This document shows positions 22,368 to 30,298 of a stretch of DNA of 32,201 bases, one piece after another. The position numbers and the translations under genes are program-made. The notes beneath the pieces are model-generated. The model ran no database searches. It was not told where the DNA came from and saw only the letters and a program-made list of their open reading frames with translations. Source of the DNA: Nitrososphaerota archaeon. Its GTDB lineage: Archaea; Thermoproteota; Nitrososphaeria; Nitrososphaerales; Nitrososphaeraceae. Location: NCBI GenBank assembly GCA_005877075.1, contig VBPX01000051.1, positions 1 to 32,201 of the forward strand. Direction: 5' to 3'. Numbering within the stretch: position 1 is the stretch's first letter; each line of letters begins with the position of its first letter.

Positions 22368-24371
22368 TTAGGTAGTAAAGGAACGATCGGAAATATTAGG
22401 CTTGAAGCCAATTTCCTCTGCAGGGGTTTTAAGTCTGGTTACATCCCGCTTGAAGAATAAGTCTATAATCCAGTCCACTAAAACTCGCAATTTCTTTTCT
22501 ACTGTAGGAAGATTAACTAGATAGTATGAGCGCCAAAACCACCAAGCTGCAAATCCATGAACCTTATGTCCAAGTATTACGCCAACACCATTTCTCTTTC
22601 CTATCAACGTCATAACCCCCTTTGTCTTGTAATCAAATGTTTCTTTATGATTTTCTTGAGCCTTAATTTTAGAGATCAAATTGATTGCAGCAACCTTTCC
22701 CTGTCTTAATGCGTGTTGGGCGGTTGGGGGATAAGGTTTTCCTGTATTAGGATCTGTGACACAGGCACAGTCGCCTAGGGCCATAATACTATCAGTATAT
22801 CCAGCAACTTCAAGGTAATTGTTGGTCATTATTCTACCAGACTTGTCGTGTTCACAAGAAAGAGCGGATAGTAAGGTTTGAGGCTTTCCTCCTCCAGCCC
22901 ATATTATTGTTTGGGTTGTGATAATAGTTCCTTGATCTAGTTTAACATTGTCTGAGGTGACCTCCACCACACGTGTGTTTACAAGCACTGCGAGTCCATT
23001 TTTTCTTATTTCCCGTAAAGCAAAGTCTGCTAGATCCTCAGTTACTTCGGGAAGTATCCTTCCCCCCGAATTTATGAGTATTATTCTTGCATAGGATTTT
23101 TGTAGATTGTGGTAAAAATATTTTATTGAATCTAGTATGAAGTCATTCAATTCGCCGACAATTTCAATGCCAGAAAAACCTCCGCCAACTACCACGAAAG
23201 TCAACAGTCTTTTCCTAAGGTCAATATCTTCATGTTCAATGTCGGCCTGTTCTAACATATTTATCACATGATTGCGTAAGACTATGGCATCGCCAAGGTT
23301 CTTTAGAGTAAAGGCTTGTTTAGCAGCCTCACTCACACCAAAGAAGTTTGTTTCACTTCCTAATGCTAAGACAAGGTAATCGTATTTCAGCATATGACTA
23401 CGCCACTCGATAGGCTTTGTATGCTTTCCGATCCTATGGGTTATAACGACTTCCTTCTTCTCCAGATCAATTGACTCTATCTCTGTTTCATAAAATTTTG
23501 CTCTATTGCAAAAGGCTCTCAGCGGTGTTACTATATGTCTTGTCTCGATCATCCCTGATGATATTTCAGGAAGCATTGGTGTAAAGAGGAAAAAGTTGTC
23601 TCGACTTACCAGTGTTATGTCAATTCTAATATCGTTCTGAAATGTTTTTTGAAGCTGCCGTAAAACTTCTATTCCTGCGAATCCGCCTCCCAAAATTAAA
23701 ATGCGTGTTAATTGAATTGGTTTTTCTCCGTGAATAAGTTCTACATGTTTTTGGTATGAATCGATCCTAGAAAAAGAAATATCACATTTTGTACACCTAT
23801 ATCGGCTGCCAAATTTAATTGATAAAGTAGATGACGTTACTCCTACAGTGATACCGAAAACAAGATGCATAATAATATAACTTACAATCACCAGTGGGAA
23901 GCTATATTGAGATAATGTTGTACCGTATTCATCATAGGTGTATTCATCATAGGATTCTGGCATCGTGTTAGTTAGAATACGGTTGATCTCTGGCTGCAGA
24001 ATTAACAAGTAAACAGGTATGAAAAAAACAATTAGGATTACAGAACCGGCGAATAACCCATAAAGCAAGCCATTTGAAAGCTTACTTATATTCAGTATTC
24101 CAGTTTTATAGAGAAATACTCCGATAACAATGCCTATTGAAATAGCAGTTATTGTATGAATTGCTACTCCTGCAAAAGCTGCGTCAGAAGAGTAGACGCC
24201 TACGACATGTCCAAATGCTAACCATGTAACATAATAAGGCAAGCCCATTCCAACTTCAAAAGCAGTCGGAATAAGCATCGATACTGCTCCTAGCATTGCC
24301 CCTATGACAACAAAGAATACCTCGCGTTTAAGAGAAAAATCTACTCTTATTTCCGTAGTTTTCCTCTTCAT
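22368..24371 (-). CDS. NDH-2-type NADH dehydrogenase fused to a membrane domain and a C2H2 zinc finger
   Basis: 667 residues. Part 1 (about 17-185) holds four or five membrane helices; its 'FFIPVYLLILQPEINRIL' block is shared with the protein at 11273-11818. Part 2 is a canonical C2H2 finger with Cys193, Cys196, His209 and His214 (C-x2-C-x12-H-x4-H). Part 3 (about 221-667) is a type II NADH:quinone oxidoreductase: FAD loop GGGFAGIE (228-235), NADH loop GGGFSGIE (396-403), 'IMALGDCACV' around 529-538, 'PPTAQHALRQG' (quinone-site region) and an amphipathic C-terminal segment. NDH-2 oxidises NADH and reduces quinone without pumping ions; usual length is about 400-450, so the first 220 residues are an addition. 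Start ATG 24371. Single gene. Confidence 0.93.
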   Translation of the reverse strand: MKRKTTEIRVDFSLKREVFFVVIGAMLGAVSMLIPTAFEVGMGLPYYVTWLAFGHVVGVYSSDAAFAGVAIHTITAISIGIVIGVFLYKTGILNISKLSNGLLYGLFAGSVILIVFFIPVYLLILQPEINRILTNTMPESYDEYTYDEYGTTLSQYSFPLVIVSYIIMHLVFGITVGVTSSTLSIKFGSRYRCTKCDISFSRIDSYQKHVELIHGEKPIQLTRILILGGGFAGIEVLRQLQKTFQNDIRIDITLVSRDNFFLFTPMLPEISSGMIETRHIVTPLRAFCNRAKFYETEIESIDLEKKEVVITHRIGKHTKPIEWRSHMLKYDYLVLALGSETNFFGVSEAAKQAFTLKNLGDAIVLRNHVINMLEQADIEHEDIDLRKRLLTFVVVGGGFSGIEIVGELNDFILDSIKYFYHNLQKSYARIILINSGGRILPEVTEDLADFALREIRKNGLAVLVNTRVVEVTSDNVKLDQGTIITTQTIIWAGGGKPQTLLSALSCEHDKSGRIMTNNYLEVAGYTDSIMALGDCACVTDPNTGKPYPPTAQHALRQGKVAAINLISKIKAQENHKETFDYKTKGVMTLIGKRNGVGVILGHKVHGFAAWWFWRSYYLVNLPTVEKKLRVLVDWIIDLFFKRDVTRLKTPAEEIGFKPNISDRSFTT

Positions 24372-24660
24372 TATTAATTACTTCTGGAGCTCCAGATGTC
24401 TGAATACACAAATAAAATGAATGTCAGAGACTTATTAACTTGACAGTTCCCTACATTGTGTCAGGTCAGGATGGTGGTTCTTAACAAGCTTTGCGTAGCC
24501 ACATCAGCATCAAGTATATCCGCTACAAAACTTATTATATAATTTCTGGTCCACCAGCCAGGTCCAGCCAAAGGTTACGAAGAATTAGCTTGAGTTGTAT
24601 GGGATTCATAGCATTTTTTGATCCAATTGAATTCTAAGCAACTGCTATCTGTATGTTATA

Positions 24661-24994
24661 GTATGTGTTCAAAGGCCAAGGTGATAAAGCGCTAGGTTCT
24701 TCCGGTAACATTTATGTTACCTATATTGGTAATAATCGTATTCAAAAGTTTTGTACAAGCCTACCATGTCCAGAAGGTACGACACAAGTCACCTTTGGAG
24801 CATGCCTTATTAGAACGGGGATTTGAAGGTTCGGCTAGCGGGCAGTTTGAGGGCCCAACTAGTGTAGCTATAACCTCTTCAGGAAACGTTCATGTGCTGA
24901 TTCTAGTAATAATCGTATTCAAGTATTTTACTGGTGGACGAGCAACGCTGGAGGTACTGGTGGAGGTAATCAACCTGTTACTGCTACTAGGTAG
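24661..24994 (+). pseudogene. Decayed NHL-repeat (beta-propeller) gene fragment
   Basis: Blade-like segments appear in shifting frames: 'SSGNIYVTYIGNNRIQKF', then (after a frame change and stop) 'GQFEGPTSVAITSSGNVHV', then (after another shift) 'DSSNNRIQVFYWWTSNAGG', stop TAG at 24992-24994. These match the NHL pattern 'G.f..P..vAvdssGnvyVaD..NnRIQvF'. At least two frameshifts, so it is a relic. It is on the opposite strand from the larger NHL relic at 26909-27942. Confidence 0.75.
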
Positions 24995-25095
24995 AATGAA
25001 ACCGCTTTATTTATTTAATTTAGTTTATCCAATTCTAAAGTTGTAAAATTTGTGCAAAGATGATTCCAACTCCATAAAGCCAAATTCTAACTAGT

Positions 25096-25163
25096 GTTCC
25101 GATTGATATTCAGTCATACTCCTTTGATTGGATCCGAATTGTTAACAATTTGTTCCCCGACGG
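25096..25163 (+). repeat. Composite dispersed repeat (A5 + B)
   Basis: GTTCCGATTGATATTCAGTC (type A with one base lost) is followed by a type-B unit from 25130: GGATCCGA, ATTGTTAACAAT, TTGTTCCCCGACGG, spacing 19. It lies upstream of the gene at 25262, and a longer frame for that gene would have to read through it. Confidence 0.82.
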
Positions 25164-25261
25164 TATTCGAAATTTATTCCCTAATTGCTCATAAGCTTTC
25201 GAAGGTCGCAGGAAACGAAAACGATATCAAACTAATATATGCGATACAAGACATTGCTTTA

Positions 25262-25933
25262 ATGGTAATATTCAACATATCCGGAACGTGGAATAATGGT
25301 CATAACAGAAGTTTCAGAGGATTTGATCCTGATGATGATAAAGTCGAAGTACGCGCTAATGGTAACACTCCATGCATGATAGACGGTAACGGTAATTGTA
25401 CGATTACTGGAGATAGGCGAAGAATTTATTGTCACTATAATAATTATAACGCTATACTTACCGTTACATTGATACCACACTTTGCAGGTACGAATGACAA
25501 CTGTTCATTGAAAATGAGGTCAAGGCATAACGAACCAGGTATGACATGCAAAGGAGGTAGTCCGCTAGATGGTAATAGATTCGGTGGATATGGATTTGCC
25601 GTAAACAAAATCGGATGGGATGCAAAGAGAGAATCTACACACAACTGCCATGACCAGCACAAGTCAGATTCAATTCCAAAGAAAATACAAAATGAGAAAG
25701 CAGTAAAGTTACGGCAGACAGTTAAAGATGAAGGCGGAATGGTGCATCAAATAGGTGAGATTGACTATATGGATGGAAAGGGTCTTCATAAAGTAATGGA
25801 CTTTTTCGATAATTCACCCGAACCCTGGATGGTAGATAGAAACCTGTATGAGGCAAAGTCATACTTTTGGGTAAGAAATAATGGTTCTGGCTCCATTACA
25901 ATCAGAGATGTCAGCTTAGAAATTCTTCTATAA
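25262..25933 (+). CDS. Beta-rich protein, possibly a surface glycan-binding or lyase-like fold
   Basis: 223 residues from ATG 25262; the frame extends to 25094 but that part covers the A5/B repeat, so it is unlikely to be coding. It is strand-rich with 'GTWNNGHNRSFRGFDPDDDK', 'LKMRSRHNEPG', 'NRFGGYGFAVNKIGWDAKRE', and an end 'AKSYFWVRNNGSGSITIRDVSLEI'. The 'RSRH' plus 'RFGGYGFAV' pattern and the final strand are reminiscent of jelly-roll carbohydrate-active proteins, but I cannot name a family. Six or so Cys are scattered. No signal peptide is visible with this start, so a true start further upstream or a cytoplasmic location remains open. Confidence 0.62.
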   Translation: MVIFNISGTWNNGHNRSFRGFDPDDDKVEVRANGNTPCMIDGNGNCTITGDRRRIYCHYNNYNAILTVTLIPHFAGTNDNCSLKMRSRHNEPGMTCKGGSPLDGNRFGGYGFAVNKIGWDAKRESTHNCHDQHKSDSIPKKIQNEKAVKLRQTVKDEGGMVHQIGEIDYMDGKGLHKVMDFFDNSPEPWMVDRNLYEAKSYFWVRNNGSGSITIRDVSLEILL

Positions 25934-25950
25934 TTTTGTATTTTTAAGGT

Positions 25951-26517
25951 TTAGTTTGTTATCCTAATAGGATTGATAAATATCCACTTTGCTTCATCAA
26001 AAGACATATCAATAACAATTTTATAATTTTGGAATTGTGCATCATTTGGTATGGTGAAATTAAAATCTGCACATTGTTGAATAGATAGAGTACCGCATTC
26101 ATTATTTTCCAATTCTACACTTGGTATAGAATTCTTCGCAATTTCATCATCTTCCGCATCACTCTTAACTAGATAGATTTTGGTTAGCAAGGGACCTACA
26201 CTCGTACCGCATTCATCGTTACTATCACATTCTAATTCTAGAGATGAGCCATTTACTTTTTTGTCTAATGTCATGTTCTTAACTGACTTGGCATCAAAAT
26301 TTTTTTGGATTACTGTTTCATCTCCAAAGTCAATTGAAAAATCAGCGCCCAATCTGTATTCACGATTATCTGTACTGATTTTAGTTATTGGTATATTATC
26401 AAATGGAACAGTGGCAAATTTAGCAGCATCAACGTGAATTAGCTGCAAAGCAATAAAATTGATAATCAAGAACAAAATGGTGCTAAATAATAGAATATAG
26501 CCGTTTCTTGTTGTCAT
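25951..26517 (-). CDS. Exported hypothetical protein
   Basis: 188 residues, ATG 26517. A signal peptide or anchor lies at about 7-32 ('ILLFSTILFLIINFIALQLIHVDAA'). The mature part is polar and strand-rich. Five Cys are placed as 'CDSNDEC', 'NNECG' and 'QQC', allowing two disulfides. It is convergent with 25262-25933 (18 bases between stops). No family recognised; probably a cell-surface protein. Confidence 0.7.
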   Translation of the reverse strand: MTTRNGYILLFSTILFLIINFIALQLIHVDAAKFATVPFDNIPITKISTDNREYRLGADFSIDFGDETVIQKNFDAKSVKNMTLDKKVNGSSLELECDSNDECGTSVGPLLTKIYLVKSDAEDDEIAKNSIPSVELENNECGTLSIQQCADFNFTIPNDAQFQNYKIVIDMSFDEAKWIFINPIRITN

Positions 26518-26908
26518 CCATGTATAATAAACAAGTAATTAAATAAATTTTGTCCATTATAATCAAATACTTAAGACCAAATGAAGTTTGTCGTCATTAT
26601 GGAACCGCACTGTTAACAACACCAATCCCGACTGGCTCATAAAATAACGTTTCCTCTTATTCATATCTAATAAAATTCTAGTATTAGAAATTCTACTTAT
26701 GGGCCACTTGAATATTCAGTCAAAATCCTTTTGGTTGATATTTAATTTTTATAACGTATTTTGAAACCGGTAACATATAATCGCCTATATATTACAATTT
26801 GCGTCCATATTATCCTTTGATTTGGTAACAATTATTTAAATCTTCCAAGATAAGGACCAAGTAGTTATGATTGGACAAAGGTGTGTTATCACCTATATTA
26901 CCATCTTT
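26518..26908. other. Intergenic region with compound repeat
   Basis: No gene is visible. It holds the B4-tail-A7 repeat (26601-26735) and A/T-rich sequence. Confidence 0.55.
26601..26735 (+). repeat. Compound repeat B4 + tail + A7
   Basis: B4 (26601-26636: GGAACCGCACTGTTAACAAC, ACCAATCCCGACTGG) has drifted in sequence but keeps the 19-base spacing. The tail GCTCATAAAATAACG with the TTCTA/TAGAA inverted repeat is nearly identical to 21275-21340. A7 (26701-26735) follows. Confidence 0.82.
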
Positions 26909-27942
26909 TCACTCTATATGGAACACTTGGACTCTAGAATTTTGGGTGTCTGTGATAAAAACCTCACCAGTTTTGTTGTTTATGGCAATATCTTCAGGTT
27001 TGTTAAGTTCACCTAATGAAGAACCTTTAGAACCCCACATTGCTTTTAAAGTACCGATGCCGTCAAACTTTTGAATACGAGATTCCAATCTATCAATCAC
27101 ATAGACAAATCCTTTGGAATCAACGGCAATTCCAGGAATGCTCCCCGAAAATAGATCTTTTCCAGTGCCGTAAGAACCCCACGTTAAAATAAACGTACCA
27201 TTCTTATCAAACTTCTGGACTCTTGAGTTTCCCATGTCCGTGATGTACATATAATCTTTAGAGTCAAAGGCAATGGCGTGAGGCCTAACAAATTGCTTGG
27301 CTCCTGATCCATATGCTCCCCATTTTTCCATAAAAGTTCCATTATTATTGAATTTTAAAACTTCAGATCCTCCCCTGTCTGAGGTAAACGTATCCATAGG
27401 AATCTACAGCCAATTGGTGAGGTCTTCTGTCGGCTCCTGCACCTCCAGTATAATTGAAATCCCATTTTGTAAGAAAAGTACCGTTATTGTCAAATTTCTG
27501 AACCCGGTGATTTGCAAGTTCTACCGTGTAGACAAAATTCCCTATTGGATCGACTGCAATATCATGTAATTGGTTGAATTGTCCATCCCTGCTACTTTTT
27601 GATCCCCATTTTTCAAGGAGCGTACCATTGGAAGAAAATTTCTCGACCCGATTGTTACCAGTATCTGTGGGACATATACATTACCAAATAGATCTATTGC
27701 AAGACTATGAGGAATCTTAAATTGGCCGTCACCTGTACCTTTTGATCCCCAACTTCTTTCAAAAGTATACTTCTCTGCTAGTTCTTTTTTTGGTCTTGTT
27801 GTTGTTGACCAAATGCCGTTATTCCCGTACCCTGGTGAAAGTTATCATAATAAGATGACAGATAAAAAAGGGAAAGAATAATCGGTCCCATCAGGAACCC
27901 AACAAATGGCTTGTTACTGGCAAGAAGTCTAAATTCGGCCAT
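26909..27942 (-). pseudogene. Frameshifted six-blade NHL beta-propeller gene
   Basis: The minus strand starts with ATG 27942 and a membrane anchor ('FLMGPIILSLFLSVILL'). It breaks at a TGA and then continues through at least three more frame changes to TAA at 26909. Put back in register, six NHL blades are readable, each like 'KWGS.G.G.GQF..P..IAVD..GNVYVTD..NNRVQKFD.NG'. The largest open piece (26909-27397) keeps blades 4-6 (162 residues) and could still be translated from its ATG, but it lacks the anchor. NHL propellers on a membrane anchor act as surface or scaffold proteins. One shift falls in a run of seven A, so sequencing error must be excluded before calling it dead. Confidence 0.82.
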
Positions 27943-28244
27943 ATCAAATGGTATTTGTCAGGCGTTTTAATCTAATAAATATTAGGTAATGATCGTTTTA
28001 CGCTATCAAAAATAGCTACGCGTATAAATAAGTAGTTGTACAGCGCTTGACCCAGCTGACTCCAAAGCAGGACAAGCTCCTGGTGTTGATACTTGATTCA
28101 ATCTCCTCGACGGATAGGAACAATGATTAGGCGCGTACTCGAACATGTGTAGTAAAAGGATGACGAAAATGTACATATTCAATAAGTTTCCCACAAGTCA
28201 AGTAGATTAAATTTAATATTAACGAAAAATTATATCTGAAAATA
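27943..28244. other. Intergenic region with a GC-richer patch
   Basis: No supported gene. Positions about 28035-28115 are richer in G+C than the flanks. They encode 'RLTQLTPKQDKLLVLILDSI' on the + strand without a start codon, possibly a gene remnant. The 5' end of the NHL relic and the promoter of the gene at 28245 lie at the edges. Confidence 0.4.
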
Positions 28245-28913
28245 ATGAATGATATTGAGCAAAAGATAAATAAAATCAATGGTCAACAGATAGCCGAAGA
28301 GATGGATGAGAAAGGATATATTTTGTTATCACAATTCTTGCCTGTAAAATACTGTAAAGAACTTATCGACAATTATGGTAATGAGGATCTTTATCGTAAG
28401 ATTATTAATATGGAAAAATATCGTTTCGGTTTAGGAGAATATAAATATTTCAAGTATCCATTGCCCAATATCGCAAACAATTGGATGCGGCTGCTAAACC
28501 TAAAAAGACAATTTCCTAATGACTTTGAAACACTTCAAAAGATATGCCACGATAACAATCAAACTGAATGCACAGTTCTTATTCTACGATATGGCAAGGG
28601 AGGATTTAATACATTACATCAGGATTTATATGGAAATATTTTTTTCCCCATACAACTCGTACTCTTCCTGAACGAACCAGATGAAGACTATTCTGGAGGA
28701 GAATTTGTATTGACGCAGCAAAATCCTAGAGCACAATCAAAAGCCATAGTACTTAGACCACGTATTGGAGATATGCTCATTCTTACTACAAATTTCAGAC
28801 CCATGAAAGGCAATAAAGGTTATTATCAAGTGCAAATGAGGCATGGTATAAGCGAGGTTCATGAGGGGGAACGACATACACTAGGAATTATTTTTCATGA
28901 TGCCCTGCATTAG
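28245..28913 (+). CDS. 2-oxoglutarate/Fe(II)-dependent oxygenase
   Basis: 222 residues. The double-stranded beta-helix core carries the iron triad His125, Asp127 ('TLHQDLYG') and His200 ('MRHGIS'), with Arg210 ('GERHTLGIIFHD') as the likely 2-oxoglutarate ligand. 'LVLFLNEPDEDYSGGEFVL' is the typical strand before the helper region. The set resembles prolyl-hydroxylase-like 2OG oxygenases. The substrate is unknown; the neighbour 140 bases downstream is AlkB-like, so a role near nucleic-acid or damage repair is possible. ATG 28245, A/T-rich promoter. Confidence 0.88.
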   Translation: MNDIEQKINKINGQQIAEEMDEKGYILLSQFLPVKYCKELIDNYGNEDLYRKIINMEKYRFGLGEYKYFKYPLPNIANNWMRLLNLKRQFPNDFETLQKICHDNNQTECTVLILRYGKGGFNTLHQDLYGNIFFPIQLVLFLNEPDEDYSGGEFVLTQQNPRAQSKAIVLRPRIGDMLILTTNFRPMKGNKGYYQVQMRHGISEVHEGERHTLGIIFHDALH

Positions 28914-28940
28914 TAATCTGAATTTAACGGAAGTAACATT

Positions 28941-28964
28941 GAATTAATTAATTAATTAATTAAT
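28941..28964. repeat. Short (AATT)n simple repeat
   Basis: About six units of AATT in tandem lie between the two oxygenase genes. It probably varies in length between relatives. Confidence 0.9.
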
Positions 28965-29053
28965 CCATTATAAATCAGAAAAAATTCAGACGCAAATCAC
29001 CAGTGCGTTACAAAGATGGAAAATATCTGCTCTAACATAGATGATTCATTATT

Positions 29054-29698
29054 TTGCATTCATGTGACACAAGGATTAAGTATAAGATAATAAAAAGTAT
29101 TTTTCTTATTGAAAGCCAAATAACTAATCTACTTAGTGAGGATGGTATAGCATATTACTACGGCAAGATCTTGACGTTTGATGATGCTAACGGATACTTC
29201 CATTCATTATTACAAAATATTCCATGGAAGAATGATGAAGTATTTGTATTAGGAAAACATATTGTTACCAAAAGAAAAACTGCCTGGTATGGCGATTCTA
29301 ACTATGTGTATATTTATTCAAATACTATAAAGCAAGCATTACCATGGACTAGAGAACTTGTAAACATTAAACAAATTGTAGAGAATCTTTCGAATACAAA
29401 ATTTAATTCCTGTTTATTGAACTTGTATCATGATGGCAATGAAGGTATGGGATGGCATAGCGATGATGAAAAATCAATTGAAGATAATAGCTCCATAGCT
29501 TCAGTAAGTTTTGGGGCGGAGCGGAAATTCTCCTTTAAGCATAAACAAAGTAACAAAACTATTTCAGTACTACTTGAACATGGTAGTTTACTGTTAATGA
29601 AGGACGCGACACAAAAAAACTGGCTACATAGTCTACCCAAATCTAGGAAAATCACTCGACCAAGAATAAATTTAACATTCCGAAGAATGGTCACCTAA
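29054..29698 (+). CDS. alkB: AlkB-like 2OG/Fe(II) dioxygenase
   Basis: 214 residues from TTG 29054 (no in-frame ATG near). The catalytic core is clear: His135 and Asp137 in 'GMGWHSDDE', His192 in 'WLHSLPKS', and the two-arginine signature 'RINLTFR' (Arg204, Arg210). 'LLNLYHDGNE' before the HxD and 'ASVSFGAERKFSFKHK' after it match the ALKBH2/3-type group. Such enzymes oxidise N-alkyl groups on DNA or RNA bases, releasing formaldehyde and restoring the base. It lies 140 bases after another 2OG oxygenase on the same strand. The 5' end is uncertain because of the TTG start. Confidence 0.92.
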   Translation: MHSCDTRIKYKIIKSIFLIESQITNLLSEDGIAYYYGKILTFDDANGYFHSLLQNIPWKNDEVFVLGKHIVTKRKTAWYGDSNYVYIYSNTIKQALPWTRELVNIKQIVENLSNTKFNSCLLNLYHDGNEGMGWHSDDEKSIEDNSSIASVSFGAERKFSFKHKQSNKTISVLLEHGSLLLMKDATQKNWLHSLPKSRKITRPRINLTFRRMVT

Positions 29699-29889
29699 AT
29701 TCTCTTGTTCATTATAGTAAGACGAGAGGAGTAAAGTCCACTCTCCCACGGTAAGAAAATGAGCAGTATCTCAGGCTTTGAGAAGATTAATAATACAATT
29801 AATTTAAGAAATCATTTGATAGCAAATAGCGCTTAAATATTTAACATCTTTCCATTTGAATATTCCTGAAATTTGAACCTAAAAATTAA

Positions 29890-30015
29890 GTCAAAAATGG
29901 TTCACATACCAGTGACCCTGTTATATTATATTGCCCCTAAATATTAGTAACTTAGCTCGACAGAATTCTTAAGTACTTGTTTTTAGTTTTTTTTCCACTG
30001 ATAATAAGAACGAAA
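29890..30015 (+). repeat. Second copy of the 124-base block (contains E6)
   Basis: Nearly identical to 12074-12197: about seven substitutions and two extra T in a T run. It includes E6 (29897-29920, TGGTTCACATACCAGTGACC). Confidence 0.88.
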
Positions 30016-30152
30016 TTTGCTTTAACTGCTACACCGAATTTCATCCAACACTTTCAAAGCCTTTATGCCCAAATTGCCTTTTTTGTTATTGGTGTAGAGA
30101 TTTTACATGTTTTCATCATGACGTAAATAGTAGTCGACAGAAGAGACAATAA
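30000..30152 (+). pseudogene. Cys/His-rich reading frame without a start codon
   Basis: An open frame of about 50 codons ends at TAA 30150-30152 and encodes a dense metal-binding pattern: 'CFNCYTEFHP', 'CPNCLFCYWCRDFTCFHHD'. Nine Cys or His fall within about 35 residues, hard to explain by chance. No ATG, GTG or TTG lies in frame after the upstream TAA. The 5' side is the repeat block, so the gene was probably truncated there. Confidence 0.45.
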
Positions 30153-30298
30153 TGATCCTATGAATGGGATTCAAATACGAAAACCAGAAACCGTGAATAA
30201 AAATTGACATATCTAATAGACGTAAGACATCCATCTTGTTCGTACAGCAGTAACATCTGAGTTTATTTATCTTCACCTAATAGGAGATATGAGTATAA

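Larger units (their letters stand above)
29699..30298. other. Long intergenic region with repeat E6 and a Cys-rich frame
   Basis: 600 bases. It contains a weak GAGAG/CTCTC hairpin after the AlkB gene (near 29725), the second copy of the 124-base repeat (29890-30015) and a Cys-rich open frame (30000-30152). The remainder shows no gene. Confidence 0.55.

Noticed and set aside
25094-25261. Upstream extension of the gene at 25262.
   Set aside because: It translates straight through the A5/B dispersed repeat, so the extra 56 residues are probably not real.
28006-28194. 62-codon minus-strand frame with a hydrophobic start.
   Set aside because: Composition changes abruptly in the middle and no family pattern is seen; a competing + strand frame is as plausible. 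Kept only as a GC-richer patch.
29725-29760. GGAGTAAAGTCC resembles the conserved GAGGAAAGTCC of RNase P RNA.
   Set aside because: The following 250 bases are A/T-rich with no P-RNA helices, and the only ACAGAA nearby lies inside a dispersed repeat. Treated as coincidence or a weak terminator hairpin.
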